In this document: positions 1-6,522 of the stretch, piece by piece | Position numbering within the stretch: position 1 is the stretch's first letter | Layout: the number at the start of each line of letters is the position of its first letter | The notes under the pieces: generated by a model | Told to the model about the DNA's origin: nothing | Databases searched by the model: none | What the model saw: the letters and a program-made list of their open reading frames with translations, nothing else | Assembly (NCBI GenBank): GCA_026014905.1 | Contig: JAOZHK010000044.1 | Location: 1-8,245 of the forward strand | Reading direction: 5' to 3' | Length of the DNA stretch: 8,245 bases | DNA from: Candidatus Bathyarchaeota archaeon | GTDB taxonomy: Archaea > Thermoproteota > Bathyarchaeia > RBG-16-48-13 > GCA-020355125 | Translations under genes and position numbers: made by a program

Positions 1-317
1 TTAGTTTTTTGTAATCGGTCAGCTAATGTAAGGCGGTCAGAATTTTGTAAAGCATCACAGATTCCCTGACTGACGGAGTAAACGATCGAGCCAATAGTTG
101 TAATGAAATACCCGTTATCCCGTCGTTCAAGCAATCCCGTTTTGAGAAGTTGTCGCAGCCGTGTATAATAGCGTTTTTGCGTTAAGCCAAGTTTTTTCCG
201 TGTATGTGTTGAGTGAATGATACCTGTCTTTGCAGCGAGGAAGATTTTCAAGGCGTCCTCATGGGCTAGGGCGTCGAGTAGTTGGCAGTACTGTGTAAGA
301 GTTGTGTCGGATGTCAT
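1..317 (-). CDS. Winged helix-turn-helix transcriptional regulator (archaeal, ArsR-like fold), 3' end cut by window edge
   Basis: 105 codons are visible from ATG at 317-315 and the frame is still open at base 1, so the protein is incomplete. Residues about 12-90 read as a winged helix: an N-terminal helix (LLDALAHEDALKIFLAAKTG), then a helix-turn-helix with recognition helix LGLTQKRYYTRLRQLL (residues 43-58), then a wing with GLLERRDNGYFITT (61-74), and a following helix (GSIVYSVSQGI). The 'TQKRYYTRL' helix is typical of small regulators common in TACK archaea (family knowledge, from memory). The start is supported because no in-frame alternative lies upstream before A/T-rich promoter sequence. 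A GAGGGG lies 16 nt upstream but may fall at or before the transcript start. The protein probably binds DNA and represses its own promoter through the inverted repeat at 341-365. It lies downstream of the GRE gene on the same strand but has its own promoter, so a link to GRE control is only possible. Ligand unknown. Confidence 0.85.
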   Translation of the reverse strand, partial: MTSDTTLTQYCQLLDALAHEDALKIFLAAKTGIIHSTHTRKKLGLTQKRYYTRLRQLLKTGLLERRDNGYFITTIGSIVYSVSQGICDALQNSDRLTLADRLQKT

Positions 318-340
318 TGGATGCGGTTCATTCCCCTCAA

Positions 341-365
341 ATAATGTTTAACATTTAAACATTAT
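341..365. promoter_or_regulatory. Perfect inverted repeat, likely autoregulatory operator over the TATA region of the wHTH gene
   Basis: Two exact 11-nt arms, ATAATGTTTAA (341-351) and TTAAACATTAT (355-365), flank a 3-nt centre (CAT). The centre contains a TTTAAA box (354-359) that can serve as TATA element for the minus-strand regulator, putting the transcript start near 330, about 13 nt before the ATG at 317. An archaeal repressor bound here would block TBP directly. The length and symmetry fit a winged-helix dimer. Binding by the adjacent regulator is inference. Confidence 0.7.
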
Positions 366-398
366 GGATGTAAAAGAGTTATGAACAGCTAATAACGG

Positions 399-405
399 AA
401 AAAAA
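399..405 (-). terminator. T-tract, possible archaeal terminator after the GRE gene
   Basis: On the minus strand a run of seven T follows CCGGG, about 93 nt past the GRE stop codon. Archaeal RNA polymerase commonly terminates at oligo-T tracts without needing a hairpin. It is the only long T run between the GRE stop and the next gene's operator, so it is the best candidate for ending the upstream transcript. Not decisive. Confidence 0.45.
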
Positions 406-466
406 CCCGGATTGCTTATGCATATTTCCGTTCTAGAACTCGGCGTATAGATTTCAGAGAATTCAA

Positions 467-484
467 CTCACGGCGTGTCGTGAG
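467..484. repeat. Short inverted repeat (hairpin) just past the GRE stop
   Basis: CTCACG (467-472) and CGTGAG (479-484) are exact 6-nt arms around a GCGTGT loop. It starts 13 nt beyond the end of the GRE stop codon. It could fold in the 3' untranslated RNA and protect or end the transcript. No T run follows it directly, so it is not a classical bacterial terminator. Confidence 0.4.
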
Positions 485-497
485 AAACCTGACACGG

Positions 498-3020
498 TTA
501 GATTAAGCCATGTTCAACGCGCTGAATGTGAAGCTGTTGTTGTTCCTTATTTAACATAACGAAAAACGCGGTCCATCCACCCATTCTCACGCGCAGATGG
601 CGGTAATGTTCAGGCTCCTCCATTGCTTTCTTAAGTTCTTCGACATCAGTCACTGTGAGAGTTAACATGTTCCCTCCAAGATCCACGAAAGTTTTCATAA
701 GTCCAGCTAGTCGATTTGCTCCACGTTCTCCAGTAACACTCGTCTTTGCAAATCGCAGGTCTATGGGAGCTCCTGCAGGCAGATCGTTCACACGCATCTT
801 GAGATATGACCGAATCGCGGCGGTTGGACCAAGGATATCAGTTCCAGCGACGGGCGACAGATTTGCAGCGGAAAAATCACCGCTATGACGTCCATCTGGC
901 GTCGCGCCCACTTCACCCCCTGTCATTTGGATCCAAGAGAAAGTCCCAATCCCCGGCGGGAAAAGAATCGTCGGGTATTGTTGGGCATGATGGCGGGTGC
1001 GGTCAATGAAGTAATCCATTACTTCGCGACCAATTTGATCAGCGTATTCATTGTCCTGCGAGAATTTGGGAATTGTTGTGAGAACGCGTTGACGTAGGCG
1101 TTCATCATGCAGCCAGTTTGAACGCAGCGAAGTAAGCAATTCACTCATGGTTATTGTTTTGTCCTCAAAGACCAATTTCTTGATTGCCACGAGGGCATCT
1201 ATTGTATTCGCGAGGGCTTCACCCATGACATGCCAGAGAACATAGCGGGCGCCACCTTTCGTGACGTCTTTCTCGTTGTCAATACAATCCAGTGTTATGG
1301 CTGATAAAAAGGGGTTGAAGCAATACGCTCCGTGACTACTGTGCTCAAGCGTGCTATTCAGCACGCCTTCTCCGATGTGAGTTATTGCTCGCTGTAACTG
1401 ATAATCAGTCTGTCGTTTCCAAGCAGTCATCAATTCTGAGAATGATGAGAACGTGAGTGGATCTCCCGTGTCAATCCCCAATGGTGTGTGGGAGATTCTC
1501 GATACTCCACGGGTCAAAGCGAGCTCAAGGTTAAGTAAAAAGTTAATTCCTCGGATTATTTCTTGATCGGATTTGCCTTGGATCATCGTCTCCCAGCAAT
1601 TCGAATTAGCATAATCACGAGCATCAGATAAAGGCACACCCATCTCGACATAAGCGGGGATTAAGACGTCATCATTATTGATGAAGGGTTGGCCACCACC
1701 GTTCTGGAGAACTTGGGCAACGCGATCCACTAATTCGATGGGCGAGGCAGAGTGAAGTCGAACCGTGACCACCGGACTAGTTAATGCAAATTTGTCCATC
1801 GCATTTAAACAAAGATAGGTGAGAGTGTTGGTCCCATCTACTCCATCTGGGCGAATACCGCTTAGAAGAATATTTTGACCAAAATGATTTATTGCATCTG
1901 CGCGTTCCTCAGCGAAGAAGACGCGTTCACGATGACCGGCTTTCATCATTTGAGGCGTGTCTTCAACCAACCCTAAGGTAAATCGATTCGCCGAATCCGT
2001 GCAGCGCATATCGGATAAATCCGAATGGAAAAAGTTCTCGCGAATAATTTGGACGCGATCATTAAACCGTAGCCAGAGACAATCAATGAGTTCTTGAGCT
2101 TGCTCGAGTGTGAGGCGACCTGACTCAAGATCATGAGATAAGAAAGGTTGGAGATACTGATCGAGCCGTCCACAAGACAGTACGGTTTGCGTTGAAAAAA
2201 GAGCATAGTGAATGAACCAAAATGCTTGGAGTGCTTCATGGAATGATGTGGGAGGATCGCGCGGCACTCGCTGACAAATTCGAGCGATGTGCAGTAATTC
2301 GTCTCGCCTGGAAGGATCTGCAGTTGCTGCAAGTTCCTGTGCAAGATGGGAATACCGGTTTGCTAAAGACAGGGTGGCTTGGCATTCAATACGCATTGCT
2401 TCGAATAAAACGAGGGTTTGGTCTCGTGCAGGAGAAGGGGGACGATCTTTAATCTCAGTCAGTTTCTGATCGATTTCTGTAATGATTGATCCAAGTCCTT
2501 TTTGGAGGATTACAGGATAATATGGAGTTTTATGGGCAAGCCCGACTTCAATAAGGTTTCCTTTACCTCGTGCCTGATCGAGTTCGTAGTCAGTCGCGAA
2601 GCGTGGAAGTGAAGTACGGACAATGATCTTATCTTCTACGGTATTTCCGACAATCAGATCATGGGGTTCGATTGTTATCGGCATCTCGGTGAGGGTTTTT
2701 TCAAAGGCTTTAGCATGGCGAATGACGTAAGGAAGATCGGCAAGATGCGGATCATTGAGAAGCGCATGGCTTGCACCCCAATTTGTTTGGGGTTGAGTCA
2801 TACGATGTTGGAGTCGTTGATAAAGGTGAGCGACGCGATCACTCGTTAACTTCAGCTGCGAGTTATTTATTAGATGTGTGGGTATAAGATTAGATTGTTG
2901 AATCCTATTCAATATTCGGTTGCTCCCTAAGTGATTGTTAGATCCAGACACTGGGTTGTATAACCTTATTTTTTGGACAATTATAATTATGTTTTGGGGA
3001 TTATCCTCCAATTTGTACAT
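498..3020 (-). CDS. Glycyl radical enzyme (PFL/dehydratase superfamily), unknown substrate, atypical NCWE active-site loop
   Basis: 840 residues from ATG at 3020, within the usual size of the superfamily. The PFL-like domain begins near residue 58 (LTSDRVAHLYQRL) and includes EMPITIEPHDLIVG (112-125), AHKTPYYPVILQKGLG (162-177) with His163 where diol dehydratases carry an active-site His, RPDGVDGTN (390-398), the catalytic loop DYANSNCWET (469-478; Cys475 and Glu477), KGGARY (588-593), GATPDGR (705-711) and the glycyl-radical domain LRVRMGGWTAFF (809-820), Gly815 being the radical site. A single Cys argues against pyruvate formate-lyase, which uses a Cys-Cys pair. Trp476 replaces the usual Val of GCVE, and GGNMLTLTV (782-790) replaces the common GGxHxQxNV, so I do not assign a substrate. 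The cytosolic enzyme needs anaerobiosis and the adjacent activase, whose gene it overlaps by 20 bp. The start is uncertain: residues 1-50 are A/T-rich and of low complexity, and GTG at 2951 or TTG at 2912 (GGGAG 10 nt upstream) are alternatives. Confidence 0.93.
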   Translation of the reverse strand: MYKLEDNPQNIIIIVQKIRLYNPVSGSNNHLGSNRILNRIQQSNLIPTHLINNSQLKLTSDRVAHLYQRLQHRMTQPQTNWGASHALLNDPHLADLPYVIRHAKAFEKTLTEMPITIEPHDLIVGNTVEDKIIVRTSLPRFATDYELDQARGKGNLIEVGLAHKTPYYPVILQKGLGSIITEIDQKLTEIKDRPPSPARDQTLVLFEAMRIECQATLSLANRYSHLAQELAATADPSRRDELLHIARICQRVPRDPPTSFHEALQAFWFIHYALFSTQTVLSCGRLDQYLQPFLSHDLESGRLTLEQAQELIDCLWLRFNDRVQIIRENFFHSDLSDMRCTDSANRFTLGLVEDTPQMMKAGHRERVFFAEERADAINHFGQNILLSGIRPDGVDGTNTLTYLCLNAMDKFALTSPVVTVRLHSASPIELVDRVAQVLQNGGGQPFINNDDVLIPAYVEMGVPLSDARDYANSNCWETMIQGKSDQEIIRGINFLLNLELALTRGVSRISHTPLGIDTGDPLTFSSFSELMTAWKRQTDYQLQRAITHIGEGVLNSTLEHSSHGAYCFNPFLSAITLDCIDNEKDVTKGGARYVLWHVMGEALANTIDALVAIKKLVFEDKTITMSELLTSLRSNWLHDERLRQRVLTTIPKFSQDNEYADQIGREVMDYFIDRTRHHAQQYPTILFPPGIGTFSWIQMTGGEVGATPDGRHSGDFSAANLSPVAGTDILGPTAAIRSYLKMRVNDLPAGAPIDLRFAKTSVTGERGANRLAGLMKTFVDLGGNMLTLTVTDVEELKKAMEEPEHYRHLRVRMGGWTAFFVMLNKEQQQLHIQRVEHGLI

Positions 3021-3927
3021 GAAGCCCTTCAGTAGTACAAAGGCGGGCTAAATATTTCATGTAGTCCTCTGATTGTGTCTGTTTCTGAGAGAAAGGATAG
3101 GGGCGCCCAATCCACTGATATTTCGCATTTGCTGCAGCATTGTAGGGTAGTAACGCTATATGGGCAATACCGATCCGTGAGAGGTAGATAGCTAATTCGT
3201 GAATTTGGGTTTCCCGATCATTGATACCGGGAATACAGGGCACACGAACTTGAATTGAGGTTTGTGGTACTAGTTGTTGAAGGTTGTGCAGAATCAGCTG
3301 ATTTGTGACCCCAGTATACGTGCGATGTAAATCTGGGTCTAACATTTTTACATCAAACAGCACTAAATCTGTGGTTTTTGCAATCCTAAGGAGCTGATTC
3401 CAAGGGGCATATCCCGACGTTTCGAGAGCTGTATGGATTCCCTGTTGCTTACATGCCGCCAGGAAATGGTAAGTTAGGTGTGGTTGCATCAATGGTTCAC
3501 CCCCACTCACGGTGACTCCGCCCCCCGACCGTTCAAAGAAGGGAATATCTTTCCGTACTTCATTGACAAGAGAGGTGGCAGTCACTGGTCTTCCTGCTAT
3601 CCGAAGAGCATTAGAATAACAGAGCTCAACACATTGACCACATGCAGAGCAGTCTTGATAAGAAAGCTGCGGTACATCTAGCGAGGTGTTGGGGTTATTG
3701 CGTAATGCATCGTTTGGGCATGCAGGGATGCAGTGCCCACAAGTTGTACATCGCTCAGGTTGAAACAGGATTTGTGGATGAGAAGCCTGAGATTCGGGAC
3801 TGTGACACCACAAGCATCGTAAGGGACAGCCTTTCAAGAATACGATGGTTCGAATTCCAGGACCATCGTGGGCTGCGAATCGATCAATGTCCAAGAGTAA
3901 TCCTGTAACTGATTGAAGCGAATCCAT
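3001..3927 (-). CDS. Glycyl-radical-enzyme activating enzyme (radical SAM, two extra 4Fe-4S clusters)
   Basis: 308 residues. The radical SAM motif is CPLRCLWC (Cys34, Cys38, Cys41; CX3CX2C), preceded by DGPGIRTIVFLKGC, the usual activase signature. A ferredoxin-like insert supplies two more 4Fe-4S sites: Cys60/63/66/70 (CTTCGHCIPAC) and Cys93/96/99/103 (CSACGQCVELC). SGGEP (141-145) is the SAM-binding GGE motif, and FDVKMLD (191-197) follows as in the family. The insert is typical of activases of non-PFL glycyl radical enzymes and absent from PFL-activating enzyme. The protein cleaves S-adenosylmethionine reductively and abstracts a hydrogen from Gly815 of the enzyme encoded next. ATG at 3927 is the only in-frame start near the motif; AAAGGG lies about 9 nt upstream. 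The stop codon lies inside the start region of the GRE gene, so the two are surely co-transcribed and likely co-translated. Confidence 0.95.
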   Translation of the reverse strand: MDSLQSVTGLLLDIDRFAAHDGPGIRTIVFLKGCPLRCLWCHSPESQASHPQILFQPERCTTCGHCIPACPNDALRNNPNTSLDVPQLSYQDCSACGQCVELCYSNALRIAGRPVTATSLVNEVRKDIPFFERSGGGVTVSGGEPLMQPHLTYHFLAACKQQGIHTALETSGYAPWNQLLRIAKTTDLVLFDVKMLDPDLHRTYTGVTNQLILHNLQQLVPQTSIQVRVPCIPGINDRETQIHELAIYLSRIGIAHIALLPYNAAANAKYQWIGRPYPFSQKQTQSEDYMKYLARLCTTEGLHVQIGG

Positions 3928-4084
3928 TAGAGCATGCCCTTTGGAGCGACTATACAGTGCGCACGTAGGAGAGGTGTTGGAGGTTAAAGCTGATACTAGC
4001 TAGCTAACGTGAACGCGTCACATTTGAATGTTATGAAATTGGAGGGCTATGAGTACACGCGCGCGTAGAGGTTCACACTTTCTG
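3928..4084. other. 157-bp spacer between dehydrogenase and activase genes, with three short perfect palindromes
   Basis: The spacer carries GTGCGCAC (3957-3964), TAGCTAGCTA (3997-4006) and ACGCGCGCGT (4057-4066), each a perfect palindrome, plus a gapped GTGA-N5-TCAC (4009-4021). A weak TATA-like CTGTATAGTC on the minus strand (3957-3948) would place a start almost exactly at the activase ATG, giving a leaderless transcript. There is no clear T-tract after the dehydrogenase, so read-through from it is also possible. I see no RNA gene here. Confidence 0.4.
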
Positions 4085-5134
4085 TTACGTGGGAATCGCT
4101 ACATTCAGTTCCTGTGCTAGTGTTTTAATCTCGTTCCAGGTTTTATCTTCAATATAAATTCCGTCAACACGTCGCTGTGCTTGTGTTCGACGCTCAGGAT
4201 CGCCTGGAAGAAGGATTTCAGAAAAGGCGGAGGCTGTTGGTGATGCCTTGATTGAGGTGAAGAGTGCATCGACGCGATTTTTAAACAGCGTTAAATCTGT
4301 GAGTTCATTGACGTTTATCGTTAAACAAAATACTCCGTTTCCTCCATAGAAGGGTCGTGATCGATATTCGTCACTATTTGAACAGCCAGCTTCAGTGAGG
4401 GCTCCTGCGAGAACTTCGACTAGGAGTGCAAGGCCAAAGCCTTTATAGCCAACAAGGCCGCCAAGGGGCTGAAGCATCCCTCCGCGAAGGTACCAGGTTG
4501 GATCAGTTGTTGATCCTCCTTGATCATCAAATAATACGCCTTCAGGCAGTTCGTTTCCTCGAGCGAGATAAACCATGACTTTTCCACGAGCCCAGACGGA
4601 TGTGGCCATATCTAGAATCATTGGAGGTTCTTTACCAGCAGGTATGGCGAAACATAAGGGATTTGTCCCGAGTTGTCGGGTTTTGCCACCATAGGGAGCC
4701 ACAGAACTTGTTGAGTTCACACTGACAATCCCTATCATATTTTGATTCATTGCCATCTCTGCATACGCATTTAGACGTCCAACGTGATGGCATCGACGAG
4801 CTAGTACTAACCCAATGACATTGGTTTTAGCTTTCTCAATACATAGGTTCATTGCCTGCTGACAGACGACTTGCCCAAAATTCCAGCCGCCATCCAGGAT
4901 AGCCGTTGATGCGGTTTCTTTGACGAGAGTAATTTCTGCTCCAGGTTTAACTGCGCCTTGCTTAATCCCACGAGCGTATATGGGTAGACGAATGACGCCA
5001 TGGCTATCAAATCCTGATAAATTAGCCTCAACTAAAAGCTGAGATACCAACTCGGCATCGTTACGAGGCGCTCCTAATGAATTAAAAATTGAAGCGGTCA
5101 ATGTTTGTAATTGTTCTGCACTCAACGTAGGCAT
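4085..5134 (-). CDS. LDH2/MDG2-family NAD(P)-dependent 2-hydroxyacid dehydrogenase (malate/L-lactate/sulfolactate type)
   Basis: 349 residues, the normal length for the LDH2/MDG2 family, which is unrelated to classical Rossmann-fold lactate and malate dehydrogenases. Signatures in order: GFDSHGVIRLP (41-51) with the family's active-site His45 and Arg49; ARRCHHVGRLNAYAEMA (112-128) with a conserved His117; APYGG (146-150); LGTNPLCFAIPAG (155-167); ILDMATS (173-179); ARGKV (182-186); and GYKGFGLALLVEVLAGAL (229-246). Members oxidise or reduce 2-hydroxy/2-keto acids such as malate, lactate, sulfolactate and ureidoglycolate, or reduce cyclic imines; the sequence alone does not choose among them. 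The start ATG has GGTG 5 nt upstream (5143-5140), and a TATA-like box lies about 36 nt upstream, giving a leader of about 11 nt. The gene precedes the activase and GRE on the same strand after 157 bp, so a shared pathway is possible but not shown. Confidence 0.93.
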   Translation of the reverse strand: MPTLSAEQLQTLTASIFNSLGAPRNDAELVSQLLVEANLSGFDSHGVIRLPIYARGIKQGAVKPGAEITLVKETASTAILDGGWNFGQVVCQQAMNLCIEKAKTNVIGLVLARRCHHVGRLNAYAEMAMNQNMIGIVSVNSTSSVAPYGGKTRQLGTNPLCFAIPAGKEPPMILDMATSVWARGKVMVYLARGNELPEGVLFDDQGGSTTDPTWYLRGGMLQPLGGLVGYKGFGLALLVEVLAGALTEAGCSNSDEYRSRPFYGGNGVFCLTINVNELTDLTLFKNRVDALFTSIKASPTASAFSEILLPGDPERRTQAQRRVDGIYIEDKTWNEIKTLAQELNVAIPT

Positions 5135-5166
5135 TTTTTCACCGATTTAATCAAGAGGTGAAGTTG

Positions 5167-5174
5167 CATATAAG
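5167..5174 (-). promoter_or_regulatory. TATA-like box for the LDH2-family dehydrogenase gene
   Basis: On the minus strand the sequence CTTATATG lies so that a start 26 bp downstream would fall near 5145, leaving a leader of about 11 nt that still contains the GGTG ribosome-binding sequence. It shares the 110-bp divergent region with the promoter of the debranching gene. Assigned by spacing and base composition only. Confidence 0.45.
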
Positions 5175-5206
5175 AATGACAGCCCGCTCCAGCTTATAGA
5201 TTGTCT

Positions 5207-5218
5207 GAAAGTATAAAT
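5207..5218 (+). promoter_or_regulatory. BRE/TATA-like promoter for the debranching-enzyme gene, probably leaderless
   Basis: GAAAG followed by TATAAAT (5212-5218) resembles an archaeal BRE plus TATA box. Counting 26 bp from the box centre puts transcription start near 5241, four bases before the ATG at 5245. There is no convincing Shine-Dalgarno sequence in front of that ATG, which fits a leaderless transcript. Confidence 0.55.
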
Positions 5219-5244
5219 CTCCTCATTCAACATGGATAAGACAG

Positions 5245-6501
5245 ATGAGTATGAGAGGAAATCAGGCAACACGGCTTCTAATGGACCAAAGTATTGAAGA
5301 TCTACAAGAATACCATTCACCTCTTCAAGTCTTTTACGCTGCAGCAGACACTTTTGTTAAACACATCAATGGAGAAGTACAGCTGTGGGCTGCTAGTCGT
5401 GATTGGTTTTTAGAGCCTTGGGGACGTGACACATTTATTGCATTACCTGGCATTTTACTTGTTCCTGGACGTTTTCGCGAAGCACAAAGCATTATTCGAA
5501 ATTTTGCTCGCTACGAGCAGAATGGATTAATTCCAAATCGGATTCGACCTTCACTTATAGAGTATAATACCGCTGATGCGTCCTTGTGGTTTATTCAAGC
5601 TGTCAAAGCGTATTTCAAATACACCAACGATTTAGATTTAATCCACGAAGTGTATTCAGTAGTAAAGAACATTATCAGCCACTACATTCAGGGAACCGTG
5701 TACCATCGATATGGACGGGAGAACAGTATTCGCTTGGACCCAGATGATTGTCTGATTGCGAATCCTCCTCAAGCAACGTGGATGGATGCCGATCCTCTAG
5801 GTACGGGGCAGCCGATCACACCGCGAAATGGTAAAACTGTTGAGATTAATGCGTTATGGTATGCAAATCTCCGATTCTTCTTGAACATTTCCAAGCAGTT
5901 GCAGAAAGATCAACAGATGCAGGAACAGATTAGAGTATTTGCAGAAACCGCGAAGAAATCCTTTACCAGGAAATTTTGGAATTCTGCTGAAGAAACCTTG
6001 TACGATGTAATTGAAGGGGATCCGCATAAAGGCGCTATTCGTCCCAACATGATATTTGCTGTGAGTCATGGAGACGATTTACTCAGCTCCGCTCGTCAGA
6101 TCAAAGTAGTGACGTCAGTGTTAAACGATCTCTTGACTCCAGGCGGTCTTCGCTCACTGTCACCTCGAGATTCCCATTATAAAGGAGAGTATAATACATC
6201 TCTGCCTCCCGAACAGAAGGATATAGCCTATCATCAGGGCACCGTGTGGCCGTGGTTGATCGGTTCCTACTGTGATGCATTGGCCCGTGTCCAGATGAAT
6301 CAAGGAAAAGAAAAAAAGGAAATTCGTCAGAATCTCGCCCGAGTCCTCGCTCCCCTAGTTCGATTTTGTGTGGAGAGCCCCTGTAAGTCTCTGCCTGAGG
6401 TGTTTTCAGGGAATCCTCCTCATCTTCCAGGAGGAACGACATCCCAAGCGTGGAGTGTCGCTGAGGTACTCCGGATTTTAGTGGAATATCAGATTATCTA
6501 G
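5245..6501 (+). CDS. Glycogen-debranching amylo-alpha-1,6-glucosidase catalytic domain (GH133), stand-alone
   Basis: 418 residues covering the (alpha/alpha)6-barrel C-terminal domain of glycogen debranching enzyme almost alone. Family motifs in order: EPWGRDTFIALPGILL (57-72), NTADASLWFI (108-117), TWMDAD (178-183), PITPRNGKTVEINALWY (190-206), IRPNMIFAVS (265-274), LLTPGGLRSLSPRD (296-309), IAYHQGTVWPWLIG (327-340), LPEVFSG (383-389) and QAWSVAEVLR (401-410). By analogy with yeast GDE, Asp181 (TWMD) and Glu385 (LPEVF) are the probable acid/base pair; this assignment is from memory. It hydrolyses alpha-1,6-linked glucose at branch points of glycogen or limit dextrin in the cytosol. Bacterial and archaeal homologues usually carry a further N-terminal GDE_N-type domain of about 200-300 residues, missing here. 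A stop codon at 5206-5208 rules out an upstream extension in this frame. ATG at 5245 or 5251 both fit. Confidence 0.92.
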   Translation: MSMRGNQATRLLMDQSIEDLQEYHSPLQVFYAAADTFVKHINGEVQLWAASRDWFLEPWGRDTFIALPGILLVPGRFREAQSIIRNFARYEQNGLIPNRIRPSLIEYNTADASLWFIQAVKAYFKYTNDLDLIHEVYSVVKNIISHYIQGTVYHRYGRENSIRLDPDDCLIANPPQATWMDADPLGTGQPITPRNGKTVEINALWYANLRFFLNISKQLQKDQQMQEQIRVFAETAKKSFTRKFWNSAEETLYDVIEGDPHKGAIRPNMIFAVSHGDDLLSSARQIKVVTSVLNDLLTPGGLRSLSPRDSHYKGEYNTSLPPEQKDIAYHQGTVWPWLIGSYCDALARVQMNQGKEKKEIRQNLARVLAPLVRFCVESPCKSLPEVFSGNPPHLPGGTTSQAWSVAEVLRILVEYQII

Positions 6502-6512
6502 GGGAGACGGTT

Positions 6513-6522
6513 ACGCGCGCGC
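6513..6522. repeat. Alternating CG tract between convergent genes
   Basis: The spacer between the two convergent stop codons is only 21 bp (6502-6522) and ends in ACGCGCGCGC. Read on the minus strand it follows directly on the HAD stop codon as GCGCGCGCGT. A nearly identical tract, ACGCGCGCGT, follows the dehydrogenase stop at 4057-4066. Such alternating purine-pyrimidine DNA can adopt Z-form; a role is not shown. Confidence 0.5.

Noticed and set aside
1973..2344. 123-codon minus-strand frame inside the GRE gene, and several plus-strand frames at 655-1097 and 2222-2849
   Set aside because: All lie within the GRE gene, whose frame carries clear family motifs over its whole length. The alternatives show no recognisable domain or start signals.
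2799..2801. Met74 as the start of the GRE
   Set aside because: It would delete the conserved helix LTSDRVAHLYQRL that opens the PFL-like domain.
498..3020. Assigning the GRE as pyruvate formate-lyase
   Set aside because: Only one Cys is present in the active-site loop (NCW, not the Cys-Cys pair), and the activase carries the two-cluster insert that PFL-activating enzyme lacks.
3478..3908. Plus-strand frames of 67 and 88 codons opposite the activase gene
   Set aside because: Antisense to a well-supported radical SAM protein, and no domain or promoter supports them.
4049..4120. Plus-strand 23-codon frame (MSTRARRGSHF...) preceded by a GGAGGG
   Set aside because: The ribosome-binding sequence is good, but the frame is very short, overlaps the dehydrogenase gene end in antisense and includes the CG tract. 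No other sign of coding.
5232..5297. ATG at 5232 as start of the debranching gene
   Set aside because: It is in a different frame from the catalytic domain and meets a stop soon after. It also lies upstream of the predicted transcript start.
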